DNA of 64,000 nt from Ascoidea tarda (nom. inval.) (GCA_030560485.1 JAKTTS010000001.1:62001-126000); one strand, 5' to 3'; shown: positions 27,679 through 39,064, counted from the first letter of the stretch. The notes: generated by a model not told the origin, from the sequence alone. Numbers and translations are program-made.

Positions 27679-30150
27679 ATGAGAACTTTAGAAAACATTG
27701 ATTATGCGTTAATACAGGCCAAATCTCTTCCAAAATCTCTTACTTTGGAGCAGTTCAGTATTTCTGCTCAATACATAAATCAGTGCTATTGCGAGAATCA
27801 GTTAAACATCCAGTCAGTTACTCCTGACAATCTAACCCGAAACTTAACTGAACTAAGGCAAAATCTGGTGGATGCTCAAACCAAAAAGAGCAATGATGAT
27901 ACTTCAAAGAATAACGATTCAATTAGCACGTTCAAAACTCTTGAATACGCATTTTCTGCACCTTTACAATCATATAAAAATGTTAATGGTGTTCCTCTTG
28001 AAATCGAATTGCTAGCTGAAAAGCTAAGGTCATACGGAAAGAACTATTATGAAAATGGTAAATTTGCGTTTCCACTCGCAGCAATCGTGAATGCAAGTAT
28101 GACTGGTAAAAGTCGTCTTGCAAAGGAATTAATGCAATACTTCCCTTATTCAATATATTTTTGTTATCGCAATTCAACATCAACTGGATTTCCCTTGGCC
28201 AGATTTGCAAGCACAATAAACATAATAGTTAAGAAGAAAAACCAAATACAGAGCAGAAATGAATTTGAAGACATATTTGAGTTTTTCATTTTAATAACCT
28301 TTCTATGCAAGCTTGAATACTCCGAGCATTTTAAATATCAATGGTTGAACGTTGAACGTTCAGATGTTGAAAGGTATATTGAAGATATTGTGGAGCAATT
28401 GCTTGACAAATTAAATAAACCATCAAAAGTTCCGTTTTCAAGCAGATGGCATAGCTTTAGCAGAATTACTACGCTTTTAAACAAATAAATATTCAAACCA
28501 GGGAACAATGATTATGAGTTATCAGAAGCTATTCATGAATTAGGAAAACATGTTAGAGCCAAAATGCTGCCTAGACTTAGCGAAAGTTCCATCAATTGTT
28601 TGCTAGTGTTTGATGAGTGTGAGGTTTTAATTAACAATTTTTTTTACGATTCTTTTCTCGACAAATCCATAAATTATTTTAGGTTGTTCAGATCAGCGTT
28701 GGTTAAAACTGGAAATAAAATCAGAATATTTGCTCTTTTTTTGGACACTAATAGTAAAATTTCCAATTTTACTCCTGCCCTGGAATGGGATCTGTCTCTC
28801 AGAGTAACATCAAAACCAGTGATTGATCCGATATTTCAAGTACAATCGGCTTTCAGTATATTCAAACATCAATACAAATTTAGTTTAAAACCTACTGATC
28901 CATACAACTTCACATTATTTGGAAGACCCATGTGGTACAAATACTTTCACACAATGAATTTTCATATTGATAACATAATTGATATTGCTGTTGAGAAGTT
29001 GGTAAGGATCGAGAGAAACAGAGACATGCTGTTTTGCAGCAAATTTGGATATGATGATATCAACATCAAGGCTGCTGCGTCTCAAATCTATGCAATCCCT
29101 ATAAGAAAAATTGCTGAAAAAACTGATGTGTTCGTGGCGAACCATATGGCAGTCATTACTGATATGGGTGATGATAGACAGGACTTGATTGCGCAGTATT
29201 TGGCTGAACCTGTATTGGCATTTGGTGCTCACAGATTTGCAGATCAAAATGCAAACTTTTATGAAAAATTTTTCAATATGTACCAATTACTAGATCCTGG
29301 CAACAGTGGCGAGTTTGTCGCTGAAATTTTGATTATTGAAGTGATTAAAAAATTCATTTTTACCAGACCAGTTACTGGTTTTCAAAACTCGAGTCATAGA
29401 AGGATTAAGGTATCATCAAATATTCAAAATAAACCCAAAGATAAGAGAAATAATAAAAATATAAACCAAGTAACCAAAAAAGCCGAGAACATCATAAATG
29501 ATTTACTACCACTAGATTTACCTAATCGTTATAAGACAATCCAGTATGATGAACTTATTTCAGTTGAATCATTCTTACAATCATGTGGGGCTAAAACTGA
29601 GAAATTAAAAAATCCCATAATTCATGGTGTGATGTTTGTAAATCAATTCATCCGAATTGATTTCGCATTACAATTCATTGATTTGGAGCATTACTTCAAA
29701 AGGGGATGTGAGATATTACTAGCTCCTAATGCCAAAACACTTGATATAGTTCTTCCAGTTTATATGAACCAATCAACTGACTTTTCGTTCATTGGAATCC
29801 AGGTTAAAAATAGAGAGGTAAAGAAACCATATGGTTCTGAACATTTCGGTGAAGCTTTTGCAAAATTTTCTTCATTTCATGATTTTGAAACACCTCCATT
29901 AGGTCTTTGGTTTGATTTGAAAGTTAATAATAATAGTCCCATAACGATTTCATCTATAAAAAACATGGAAACAATTACACTATGTGGATTAAAATTGTTT
30001 CAAATTAAGAAACAGATAAAAAAGAGCATGAAAAGATTTTTAGGTAGCAAATACGCAGGATGGAAAAACGATAAAAATGACCCAGTTGCAGCTTTATTCA
30101 CAGAAGGGAAAAATGCCAGAGATCAAGCAGGTAGTTGGAAATCATTTTGA
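27679..30150 (+). pseudogene. Broken P-loop NTPase plus PD-(D/E)XK nuclease-like gene, Crinkler-type effector relic
   Basis: This accessory gene looks broken in about one place. It carries the parts of a fungal or oomycete Crinkler-type effector: a P-loop NTPase followed by a restriction-endonuclease-like domain. Seen in order are a Walker A-like NASMTGKSRLAKEL (about 28090-28130, first Gly replaced by Asn), a STGFP motif shortly after as in related fungal NTPases, a Walker B CLLVFDEC (about 28599-28622), and near 29720-29815 LDIVLPVY with GIQVKN. The last two are spaced as the D and (Q/E)xK parts of a PD-(D/E)XK nuclease core. Family assignment rests on motif memory and is moderate. Such genes are common in Mucoromycota, chytrids and some basidiomycetes and are unexpected in a budding yeast. 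The gene-poor flanks fit an acquired or mobile origin. The remaining frame is well kept, so the damage looks recent. Confidence 0.6.
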
Positions 30151-31025
30151 TTTTTAAACTAGTTTTTTTTACTTTACTCACACTTTAATGTTTATTTTTA
30201 TTCCCATTTCTGTTTTTCTGAAATTAAATGGTGAGTTGGCATAAAATCGGAAAATTAAATATCACAAATATTTCCCTTTCTGCCACTAATCATACCTCTC
30301 AAATGTACATTTATTGTCAACTATTATTGCTGTTTTTTTACAATTGTTATGTACTAAGTATGGCTCAACTACTGAATTGGATTTAGCAAAAGCTTTTCAT
30401 GAATATTTACCAAAATTAACTTTGATTTTTTATTTCTTTGCTGAGTCTGCTTCAATCGCAAAGAATAGAGCTCTAAAATTCTTTGACTTTACGAAACAAA
30501 AAGATAAAATATATTAAGGGAACAAGCATATTTTATGTAAATATAAAGAGAAGAACTGAAATGCAAAAAAATAGAAGTACAATTATATACATCAATATAT
30601 ACGAAGTAAAAAAAATAAAAGAAATTTCAATCAAAAAAACGGCAATTACTTGAACACAAAATCAACGACTTAAATAACAATAAATTAAGACTAAAATAAA
30701 CAGCCAAAATAGTCTAAAAACAAAAAAAAAATTATCGATAAAAAAACCAAGCAAAAAAAAAATAAAACAAACAAACAAACAAACAAAATAATAACTTCAA
30801 ATTAACAAAAACCTTGCTAAATTTGGAAATTTCCAAAATTATCAAGCCATAATAATTGTCTTAAAAGTACAATAAAAACAAATTAAAGCTTTTAAAATAA
30901 ATGAAAAAAAAAATTAAAAAATTAAAAAAATAAACACGGAAGATAACAAGTTAAACATAGATATAAAAAAATTAACAAAGTTTATAACAAAAGACATTGA
31001 AATCTCTTCTATTATTTTAATAAAA
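30151..31025. other. AT-rich convergent intergenic region
   Basis: This is the 3' flank of the NTPase/nuclease relic and of the RhoGAP gene. It is very AT-rich with A-runs and ACAA repeats (ACAAACAAACAAAC near 30769-30786). A 68-codon frame at 30314-30517 starts at TTG and has no recognisable domain; it may be decayed flank of the relic or chance. Confidence 0.4.
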
Positions 31026-34000
31026 TCAACTAAAATCTTTAAATATGGTTGAATAATTTTTAATTAAATATTCAGTAACATCGTTTTTGGCTTGCATATC
31101 TTGAATATCTCTTTCACCAGTTAAATCTCTGGCTAATGTTGGAGCAAAAACAATTGCCAAATTATGGAAATTCATCAAGTTGATATCACAATGCAGAGCA
31201 ATTAAATTAAGATGTTTTGTTAAAGAGTATAGCGCATATTGATGTGACCTTGGTAATCCATCTATAATTTTCGTTAAACTTTCAATTTTTTTGTCTAATT
31301 TCTTTTGCTGTGAAACATTGATAAATCCCTCATAACTAGCATATGTAATTATTGGTTCAGGCAAACGACGTAAAAATCTTTTCAACGCACTAGTAACTGC
31401 ATTAATATCCCCATGTAACGCATCTTCCAATTCTGGTGATGTCAATTGATCATCAGGTAACTTATCAAATGCCTTTTCAATGGCTTCAATCTGAGAGTTT
31501 CCACCGCTTTTACGATAAATACCTTCACTGTCAATTCCTTTTGATTCGACTATTGACATACATACCATCAATATTAATGGGATTGCTCTTTTCTCTCTTT
31601 TAACCCTTTCTTCTAAAGTTGTTCCCAAATCTATTTCAGTGACATTTGAATGGATTGAGAGACTGTTATTACTAGCTGTATGACTAACTAATGAATTAGT
31701 TGAAACATTAGGCTGGAGTTGATGTCCTAATGCTGACAATGATTGTGAATTGGGCATTGATATTAAATTTTTGGCCTCTTTACCGGTCAATTTACCAAAT
31801 GGTTTTCCAACTTGAGCCCGTTTCCAAAATCTAGCCTTTCCCTTAGGTTTGGCTGTTTCAACCATCTCAACTGATCCAACTGTAATGTGTTCATCAATTG
31901 GGGAAATAGAAGTAGTATTATATGGCTGAGTCACAATGATGTCGGTCCCTGAATTAGAATTATTTCCAATGTTACCTTGTGGTTTGTTCAAAACATGGCT
32001 ATTATATGATACATTGCTCTGGCTACTATTAAGATTCATATAGCTAAATGAGCTTGATTTAGAAAAGTTACTGTTATCATTATCGTTATTGTTAGTGCTA
32101 TTGCTTTTATTGTGATTCATAATATCATTGGACTTGTCTTTTTCTTGAATCTTAATCAACTTTTCGTTTTCTTCAATTATATGCTTCTGCTCTTCAACCT
32201 TTTCTTTTAATTCATTTAATGTATTGGTGAGATCAAAAACTTCATTGGCTATAGAATCTCTGGCATTAGCTAAATCAGAAATCTCACTTCTAATTGAAAC
32301 GGATTGCTTGGTTAAAACATGAATTTCGGATTTCAATGCACGCAATTCTGATTCAGCCTGGTTTACTGCATTTGCTATGGAATTACTAGAAAATCCACTC
32401 TGACTCAGTCCGGCATCAACTGATGATTTCAAAACGTCTGAGGAAGATCTAACATGTGAGTATGAAGGTAGTGGAGCTGTTGAAAAGACTGAAGCACCCC
32501 CTGCTTTTATTGATGATCCCGACTGGATTCTATTATGGCCCACTCTTGGATCTAATGAAATCTGATAACTGGATGAGCTAAAATTATTATGATAATTGTT
32601 ATATGCAGAAAGAACAATCGTGCTAGTATCAGCTGAACTTGTTGTACTAAGACTCTTTTTATGTTTGCTACCAAATAAGCTTTTGGGAGTTTTTGGAGAC
32701 TTAATCGATAGTGATCTAGTTAAACTAGAAAATTTGCTCATCGCACTTGAAGGTGTCGAGGCTTTATGATTTTCGTTACCACCATCATAATCTTTGTCTT
32801 TTTCAAAATGCCCACTGCCAAATTTGAATAAACGATTAACTCTTGCTGGAGTATTAGGTTCATTGATGACTTCATGATCCGATTCATTAGTGTCATCTCT
32901 TAAATTATTAAGTGATAGGTCGATAAAGTTATTTTGAATTTTTAATGCATTATCAGAGATTGGGTTGCTATTATCGTCAGAATCATTCATATCAATGAAA
33001 TTTCCACCTCTATTATCTTCAGGAACAACAAGGTTACTTGGTGAACCGATTACTGATGAAATATTAGCAAAGTTTGAGGAATACTGATCATTGATACTTT
33101 CCCGAGAAGAACTTTCACTCTTATTAAGAAATAGATTATTCTTATTAACTGAAAAATTGTTATTGATATTGTTGTGATAATTATAGGATAAACTGTTTTT
33201 GGAAGTTTTATTGATAATATTAGATGATATTGATGTAGTTGTTGGAGCAGAACTTGATACAAGGTTATACTTGTTATGATTTTTTTCGTTGTCATCTATT
33301 GGAATAGTTCTATTATGGTATGATACTGGAGATAACAGACTAATCGGTAAATTTGTTTTTGATGGTTTCTTTCTGGGAGTACGAGATGCTTGTATATTAT
33401 TGTTAATAGAATCGTAGAATTGTTGCTTTGAGGTTTCAATTATAGAATGATCATTTTTGTTTATTGGAGGTTGACCTAATACAAAAGACGAAGATATAGG
33501 TATTTGTCTGTCATGTGGCATTAATAAAACCTGAGAAGATATATTGCTTGAGTGATCATTTGTTTTGTTATTGTTATTGGTAGAAGTATTATTGATTTTA
33601 AGAATGTTATTTGCATTGCTATTATTGCGAGTAATATTATCGGGGTTACTATTTATAGTATTGATAATATCGGGTTGAGGTTGGGGCTTGAAGGTTTTTT
33701 GTTGTAATTGTTGGGGAGGATATTGAGATTTAGAATTTATTGAAGTGTTGCTTGAATTGTTTGAATTTTCAGAGTTTTTAGAAACACTGTTATTTCTTTT
33801 GATTTGAATTGGAGGAGCTAACTCAGAGAGATTGTTTTTAAGAGTAATATTTGGTGGAGGTGGAGGTGGAGGTGGAGATTTGGAAGAAGTCCTTAAACTA
33901 GAAGTGCTGTGATTAGCCTTTTGCAATATGAACATTGAGCTTCTCTTTTTCAAGCTATTTTGACGTGGCTGGTTTGATTGATTTTGTTGACTATTCTTTG

Positions 34001-34973
34001 ATGGTAAAACTGGAATAGCAGATATGGGTGTTGGAGCTGAGTTTGAAGAGTTTGAAGAACTAGAGAAAATTGGAGACTGTTGGGGGATTGCAGGAAGAGA
34101 TTTGTTTCTAATTTGAATTTGCTGCTGTTGTAATTGTTGTAATTTTTTTGCAACTTCTTTTGCTTTTCGTTCAGCATCATGTTTAACTTTTTTCGCTAGT
34201 AATTTTTCATGACAATTCATGCAAAAGAGGCCCTTTGAAGTTCTAGCATATCTGTAATCTTGAATCTTTCTTTTGCAATTTCTACATTTAAAACAATTTG
34301 AACAATAAGCTTCATCACCAGTTAGAATAGCTAAATCTGAGATTTTTTTCTTACAGTTTTTACAATAATAAGTGCAATCTTCACAAACCAAAGCACCAGT
34401 ACCAAGAACCAAAAATTCTGAGTTGATGCCTAGTTTTTTATTGCAATTTGAGCAACTAAAACAATGCATATGCCATCTGTCGTCGCCTAATTCAAAAGCA
34501 TGGCCCTCGATGATTGGTTTGAGGCATCTTTTGCAAAGCTGATCCTTTGCGAACTCATCGTAGTCTTCTTCATCAGTGTGATTATCGTTGTTGTGATCGC
34601 TATGTTTGTTATCGCTATCATTATCATTATCGCTATCGTTATCATTATCGTTATCATTACTGCTACTATGATTATTATCATTACCATCATTATTGTTATT
34701 GCTATTATTATTATTATTATTATTGTTGTTGTTTTTGTGGCTGTTGTTGTTGTCGTGATTTGTGTGACTGTCGTGATCTTGATTGTTGGAAATGTTAATG
34801 TTGAGATTTATATGCGTTTCATCACTTGAACTATTAGGCTGATTAGAAGTGTGAAACATATCGGTATTGTTTATATTTAGGGAATGCAAATTTGATATGG
34901 AGTTTTTTCTGGGATGAATGGTGGTATCAAAATGCGAAGTTATAGGAGAGGAGTGCAGTAGAATTGAGGTCAT
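31026..34973 (-). CDS. LIM-domain Cdc42/Rho GTPase-activating protein (Rga1/Rga2 type)
   Basis: Rga1 and Rga2 stimulate GTP hydrolysis by Cdc42 and control polarity and septin assembly. The 1315-residue protein has two LIM zinc-binding domains at about residues 144-262 (CKRCLKPIIEGHAFELGDDR ... CSNCNKKL; CKNCKKKISDLAILTGDEAY ... CFKCRNCKRKI). A long Asn/Ser-rich region with a proline run follows. A coiled coil lies at about 880-945 (LRALKSEIHVLTKQSVSI). A C-terminal RhoGAP domain spans about 1118-1310. Its arginine finger is in GIYRKSGGNSQ and its later block is NLAIVFAPTL. The segment before LIM1 is an Asp/Asn repeat (residues 95-130). CTG codons fall at 31194-31196, in the RhoGAP block, and at 32406-32408. 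Two paralogues exist in some yeasts, so no single symbol is given. Confidence 0.9.
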   Translation of the reverse strand: MTSILLHSSPITSHFDTTIHPRKNSISNLHSLNINNTDMFHTSNQPNSSSDETHINLNINISNNQDHDSHTNHDNNNSHKNNNNNNNNNNSNNNNDGNDNNHSSSNDNDNDNDSDNDNDSDNKHSDHNNDNHTDEEDYDEFAKDQLCKRCLKPIIEGHAFELGDDRWHMHCFSCSNCNKKLGINSEFLVLGTGALVCEDCTYYCKNCKKKISDLAILTGDEAYCSNCFKCRNCKRKIQDYRYARTSKGLFCMNCHEKLLAKKVKHDAERKAKEVAKKLQQLQQQQIQIRNKSLPAIPQQSPIFSSSSNSSNSAPTPISAIPVLPSKNSQQNQSNQPRQNSLKKRSSMFILQKANHSTSSLRTSSKSPPPPPPPPNITLKNNLSELAPPIQIKRNNSVSKNSENSNNSSNTSINSKSQYPPQQLQQKTFKPQPQPDIINTINSNPDNITRNNSNANNILKINNTSTNNNNKTNDHSSNISSQVLLMPHDRQIPISSSFVLGQPPINKNDHSIIETSKQQFYDSINNNIQASRTPRKKPSKTNLPISLLSPVSYHNRTIPIDDNEKNHNKYNLVSSSAPTTTSISSNIINKTSKNSLSYNYHNNINNNFSVNKNNLFLNKSESSSRESINDQYSSNFANISSVIGSPSNLVVPEDNRGGNFIDMNDSDDNSNPISDNALKIQNNFIDLSLNNLRDDTNESDHEVINEPNTPARVNRLFKFGSGHFEKDKDYDGGNENHKASTPSSAMSKFSSLTRSLSIKSPKTPKSLFGSKHKKSLSTTSSADTSTIVLSAYNNYHNNFSSSSYQISLDPRVGHNRIQSGSSIKAGGASVFSTAPLPSYSHVRSSSDVLKSSVDAGLSQSGFSSNSIANAVNQAESELRALKSEIHVLTKQSVSIRSEISDLANARDSIANEVFDLTNTLNELKEKVEEQKHIIEENEKLIKIQEKDKSNDIMNHNKSNSTNNNDNDNSNFSKSSSFSYMNLNSSQSNVSYNSHVLNKPQGNIGNNSNSGTDIIVTQPYNTTSISPIDEHITVGSVEMVETAKPKGKARFWKRAQVGKPFGKLTGKEAKNLISMPNSQSLSALGHQLQPNVSTNSLVSHTASNNSLSIHSNVTEIDLGTTLEERVKREKRAIPLILMVCMSIVESKGIDSEGIYRKSGGNSQIEAIEKAFDKLPDDQLTSPELEDALHGDINAVTSALKRFLRRLPEPIITYASYEGFINVSQQKKLDKKIESLTKIIDGLPRSHQYALYSLTKHLNLIALHCDINLMNFHNLAIVFAPTLARDLTGERDIQDMQAKNDVTEYLIKNYSTIFKDFS

Positions 34974-35656
34974 TATGGCGAGTATTAATGAATATTAAGA
35001 GTAAAAAAGATGGAAAAAGGAACAAGGAAAACAGTGGAAAAATAAAAACAAAGAAAAGGTGCAACCACTCTATGCAATATATGCTCAGTCTATAAAAAGC
35101 AACTATTTCAGAGATGAACAGAACGACTCACTGGTCTTAAACAAGTTAGAATAGTGTTTCCAGGATCAAAGCCAAAACTAGACTGGAAATTGGTAAGCTC
35201 AATCTGCACTAGTGACAGTTGGGATGGTGTTGGGTAGCACAGGAGTGGGAGATAATAAGCAGAAGAAGCAGAAGAAGCAGCAGACAGATCAAAGCCAGAT
35301 TCCAGCGCTGGGGCAGAGACAGAGGGCGCGAGTATTATATTGTTCTCTCACCTAGCACAGAGCACTCACAATGATTATATCGAAGTATCAAATACTCGCC
35401 AGAAACAAAACGCAGACGAAACATACATCCATAAAACACCATAGCCCAGACCCCGGTCTCTCTTAGCCTAGACCTCGACCACAGACCCTCCCGCACGCAC
35501 AGGGAGCCCTCCCGCTCAGAAAGGGCTGCGTGTGGCTGCGCGCTGCTGTACCTTGGCGTTGTCAGACAGCGGGTATTAGGGCTCTGTTGATTAGGCAGGT
35601 GTGTCTCAAGATAAGATAAGACGTGGATGGATCTGATGAGCTCGAAGGGAGTGACA
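34974..35656. promoter_or_regulatory. Promoter of the RhoGAP gene; ARG82 3' flank
   Basis: No gene is seen. AGAAGCAG units repeat near 35261-35283. The part at about 35300-35580 is less AT-rich than the flanking genes. No RNA gene is recognised. Confidence 0.4.
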
Positions 35657-37012
35657 TTACAATGAGTTGTAAATTGCTTCGACTATCTCCATCAAGTTGT
35701 AGACGCCTTCTACAATGTTCTCATCCCTCCCTTGGTTTGGCACGCTTCTTGCATGGGCCAAGTCGATCAAGTTTAGTGAGCTGAGAGGTGGATTGTCCAC
35801 GCTGGTCTCTCTGCTGGAATCATCATTTTCAGCGTTTTTTCTGCTGTATTCCACTTTTTCTTCTTCTTCTTCTGCTTCTCCTTCTTCGTCTTCATCATCT
35901 TCATCATCTTCATCTTCATCGTCTTCATCTTCATCGTCTTCATCGTCATCATATTCACTAGAGCTGCCAAACGGATAATCACGTAATAAGACTTCGTGGT
36001 CATTAAGAGCATCCCATTTTTCGCTATCATTTTCATACGCAATCAATAAACTGCACGAGAATATTCGAATTTCCTCATCTAACAAACAATTGTAAAACAA
36101 TTTCAACCGATTCAATGTATTCTCTAGTATTTTTTTCTTACGAATTGGACTCAAACTATTACTTAAAAAAAACAAAGATATTGCTTGTTTAATATTATCA
36201 GCTTTTAGACTTTTTCCAAACCCTTTGTTCAATTTCAAATAACTTTTATTATGATAACTTTGTTTGATAATATACTCTTCCTTCACGAAATTATCATCCC
36301 TATTACCATACGTTGAGTTCAACATATCCAAATTGATCTTATTATCATTATTAAACAACCTCAATCCACAAATTCGAAAAGAATTTGAACCTGATGTTGT
36401 ATTCTTGGACACTAATGCTAATCTTTCGTGTTTCTTTTGAGTGATTTTAGGATCCAAAGGATCCGTTAAAACGGACCCTAGCTTAATATCAATAACTGAC
36501 GGATAATTATATCCATATAGTAGGTTATTTAAAATGATGTACGTTTGCTGTTTTGCATCGCTTCTTCCACCACAGCTAACAGCTTTATGGCCCTTGATGT
36601 TCTGGTTAACCACGTTGATCAGAGAAGTGCTTAATGAAAAATCACTCACTGACAGGCAACTATTATCTAGCAATAAACCATTAGATGTCTTCTCAATAAG
36701 CTGAGTAATCTCATCTTTGTCCTTGCCCTCATTATTTGGAGCTGAATAGGCATATGGAGTTAATGTGCCCATAAACACAGGTACCCAGTCTTTTAATCGT
36801 GAACCATATTCATCATATTTATCATAATCACCATCATGGCTGTTTAAACTATCTAAGTTGCAGATTTTTGACTCTGGCGAGCTGTATTGTAGCTTGGTAT
36901 AGAAATCAATCTCACTCTGGTATGCTAACTTTGCAAAGATTAGGCCTGATGTATCGATTAGCGTTCCATCATGGCCAGCAACTTGATGAAAAAAATCCTG
37001 AAACCTATCCAT
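35657..37012 (-). CDS. ARG82: Inositol polyphosphate multikinase Arg82 (Ipk2)
   Basis: Arg82 phosphorylates Ins(1,4,5)P3 to InsP4 and InsP5 in the nucleus and also supports ArgR-Mcm1 regulation of arginine genes. The 451-residue protein matches the family throughout. The N-terminus has HQVAGHDGTLIDTSG. The catalytic PxxxDxKxG motif is PSVIDIKLGSVL, followed by TTSGSNSFRICGLRLF and the late block LKLFYNCLLDEEIRIFSCSL. A long Asp/Glu run lies at about residues 350-385, where S. cerevisiae Arg82 has its essential acidic stretch. The C-terminus reads SLNLIDLAHARSVPNQGRDE then NIVEGVYNL, as in the family. One CTG codon lies at 36653-36655. ATG at 37012. Confidence 0.96.
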   Translation of the reverse strand: MDRFQDFFHQVAGHDGTLIDTSGLIFAKLAYQSEIDFYTKLQYSSPESKICNLDSLNSHDGDYDKYDEYGSRLKDWVPVFMGTLTPYAYSAPNNEGKDKDEITQLIEKTSNGLLLDNSCLSVSDFSLSTSLINVVNQNIKGHKAVSCGGRSDAKQQTYIILNNLLYGYNYPSVIDIKLGSVLTDPLDPKITQKKHERLALVSKNTTSGSNSFRICGLRLFNNDNKINLDMLNSTYGNRDDNFVKEEYIIKQSYHNKSYLKLNKGFGKSLKADNIKQAISLFFLSNSLSPIRKKKILENTLNRLKLFYNCLLDEEIRIFSCSLLIAYENDSEKWDALNDHEVLLRDYPFGSSSEYDDDEDDEDEDDEDEDDEDDEDEEGEAEEEEEKVEYSRKNAENDDSSRETSVDNPPLSSLNLIDLAHARSVPNQGRDENIVEGVYNLMEIVEAIYNSL

Positions 37013-37519
37013 TTACTTTATAAAAAACTTGCAATCTTATATCTTCATTAGCTGGTTTTTTGTGAGTCTTAAGTATGAATATAAAAATTTTAAATAACAG
37101 CCAGAAAAAGTTCTAAAAAATAAATGGTGTAGGTTCGAAGACCACTGAAAACACTGACTGAAAGGGAAAAACAGTATGTGATAGCGAAAGTCCTGACAGG
37201 ATCAAATTTCCGCTTAAGCAATCCGCGTCTAAAAAAGGAAACAGCACGTGGGTTCAGCTCCTGTCCCAAAACACAATCCCGAATCTAGCACCTACGATGC
37301 ACAATGTACATGTGTAATGTGCTGCAGTATATGCATGACACGCACTGGTTTGACCTTGCAGATATGTGCTTTTTTTCTCGAAGCGGTTGTCGGCTGCCTC
37401 CGAATCCCTGGATCAATATGACTGCTATTACACAATGGGTTGTTCTGCCCTCAAAACTTGGACATATCAATCCAGATATATCTACTGTGCTCGTTCTGTT
37501 TGGTATCTTGCTGTCTTTC
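37013..37519. promoter_or_regulatory. Divergent promoter ARG82/DMT transporter
   Basis: The region includes a CACGTG palindrome at 37245-37250. The plus-strand frame of the transporter stays open back to an ATG at 37304. The extra 72 codons look non-coding (Cys/Trp-rich, no similarity), so I place the start at 37520; this is uncertain. Confidence 0.4.
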
Positions 37520-39064
37520 ATGGAAATACATCACTACAATCTCAGCTCCGACAATACTGAACATATCGAAAATATAGAAATGGTCTCTTCTTCTAACTCA
37601 CTATATGAGCCCTTGCTTTCTTCTTATCCCACTGGTAATAACGCTGATTCTTCAAAGAATCATAAATCAAATTCAATATCCAGCTACACTTCTACTGTGA
37701 ACAATTCATTGTTGATAAAATATGATGTTGAAAATAGCTCTGGTCTCATAATACAGCAGATAGGTTCCGACAACGATGCTACATACAATATCAATAAAAA
37801 GAAAAAAAAATCTCTTTTCAAAATTATCTTTGTATCCTTCTTATTTCTAGTTTCTCTAATAACTTTTGTATCGCAGACTGAGTTGGTGTCATATTTATAC
37901 AACTCATTGAATTTCAATCAACCGTTTCTATTATTATACTTAACTCATTGTGCTTGGATTATATTTTGGTTCCTCCAAACCATATTAATATCAACCTACA
38001 AGAAATTTGTTAATAATCCAAATAATGATTCTCTCAAATCTTTCATTTTGAATGAGATTAATTTGGCTTATCAAATATCAAACTTGATATACAACTACAA
38101 TGGAAACGAAGAAAATTCTAATAATAATAGCAATGATAACGATAATGATAACGATAATGATGATTTTGGAGGAAATAACTACACGAACATCAAAATAACA
38201 ACTGAAACCTCTTCAATACTCAGCAATCTTGTTGTTTTCTTCAAGTCAACCCCGATTTTATACATGGCTGTTTATTCTTTTATTCTATCCATAATCTTGA
38301 ACACTGCTGCATCAACTTGGTACATTTCAATGAACCTAACAACCTCAAATAATGTCACTGCTATCTACAACTCTTCTCCATTCTTTGCATACATTTTTGC
38401 TATCTTTCTATTGAAAAATGAATTTTTCTCAATCTTGAAAGTATCTTCAGTTCTTATGGCTATTTTCGGCATCTTTATTGTAATCTATTCAACTAATGGT
38501 AATAAAGATGCTGATACCGCCAGTGTATATGCTAATAAACCTCATCAACTAATTGGTAACTTATTGATTCTCTTTGGTTCTATATTATATGGTTATTATG
38601 ATGTTTTTTATAAAAAATATTTATGTCCAACTTCAGACAACTATAACAGCTTGAATTCCATGAAAAAGGCCAATTTTTCAAATTTTATTATGACTTTAAT
38701 AGGTTTTGCATCATTTATTATTTTAACATTGTTTGTCTTAGTAGTCAAGATCTTTTTCTACAACTCCCATTTGTCCTCAATTTTATTAAACTTATCAATC
38801 ATATCTTCAAAAGAATGGCTTTTTATTTCGTTAAGTGTCTTATCAAATTTAATCTTTTGCAGTGCCTCATTGATTTTGATGTCAATAACTTCACCGGTTT
38901 TAACTGCAGTTTCTTCTATTTTGACAATTATATTTGTTGGTATAATTGAATGGATTTTTTTTAAAATTGGTTTGAGTTTCGGTCAAATTTTAGGTGATAT
39001 AGTAGTTTTATTAGGGTTTATTGGGTTAACTATTACATATTGGAACGATATTTCTAATGATTGA
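37520..39064 (+). CDS. Drug/metabolite transporter superfamily protein (SLC35F / Thi74-like)
   Basis: The product is a multi-pass membrane protein of the DMT superfamily. The nearest remembered yeast relatives are Thi74 and YML018C, vacuolar-membrane proteins of unclear substrate. A polar N-terminal tail precedes a first membrane segment (FKIIFVSFLFLVSLITFVSQ) and the family-like QTELVSYLYNSLNFNQPFLL block. An Asn/Asp-rich loop comes next, followed by about eight further hydrophobic segments. Typical EamA pieces are NTAASTWYISMNLTTSNN, LIGNLLILFGSILYGYYDVF and LILMSITSPVLTAVSSILTI. The start is uncertain: ATGs occur at 37304, 37520 and 37580. I chose 37520 (514 residues); 37580 is nearly as likely. 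It ends 113 bases from WBP1 in convergent orientation. Confidence 0.72.
   Translation: MEIHHYNLSSDNTEHIENIEMVSSSNSLYEPLLSSYPTGNNADSSKNHKSNSISSYTSTVNNSLLIKYDVENSSGLIIQQIGSDNDATYNINKKKKKSLFKIIFVSFLFLVSLITFVSQTELVSYLYNSLNFNQPFLLLYLTHCAWIIFWFLQTILISTYKKFVNNPNNDSLKSFILNEINLAYQISNLIYNYNGNEENSNNNSNDNDNDNDNDDFGGNNYTNIKITTETSSILSNLVVFFKSTPILYMAVYSFILSIILNTAASTWYISMNLTTSNNVTAIYNSSPFFAYIFAIFLLKNEFFSILKVSSVLMAIFGIFIVIYSTNGNKDADTASVYANKPHQLIGNLLILFGSILYGYYDVFYKKYLCPTSDNYNSLNSMKKANFSNFIMTLIGFASFIILTLFVLVVKIFFYNSHLSSILLNLSIISSKEWLFISLSVLSNLIFCSASLILMSITSPVLTAVSSILTIIFVGIIEWIFFKIGLSFGQILGDIVVLLGFIGLTITYWNDISND

Noticed and set aside
30314-30517. 68-codon frame after the NTPase/nuclease relic
   Set aside because: It starts at TTG and has no recognised motif; it may be chance or decayed flank.
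34600-34830. Hydrophobic Ile/Val-rich plus-strand frames resembling membrane peptides
   Set aside because: They are the reverse reading of Asp/Asn codon repeats in the RhoGAP gene.
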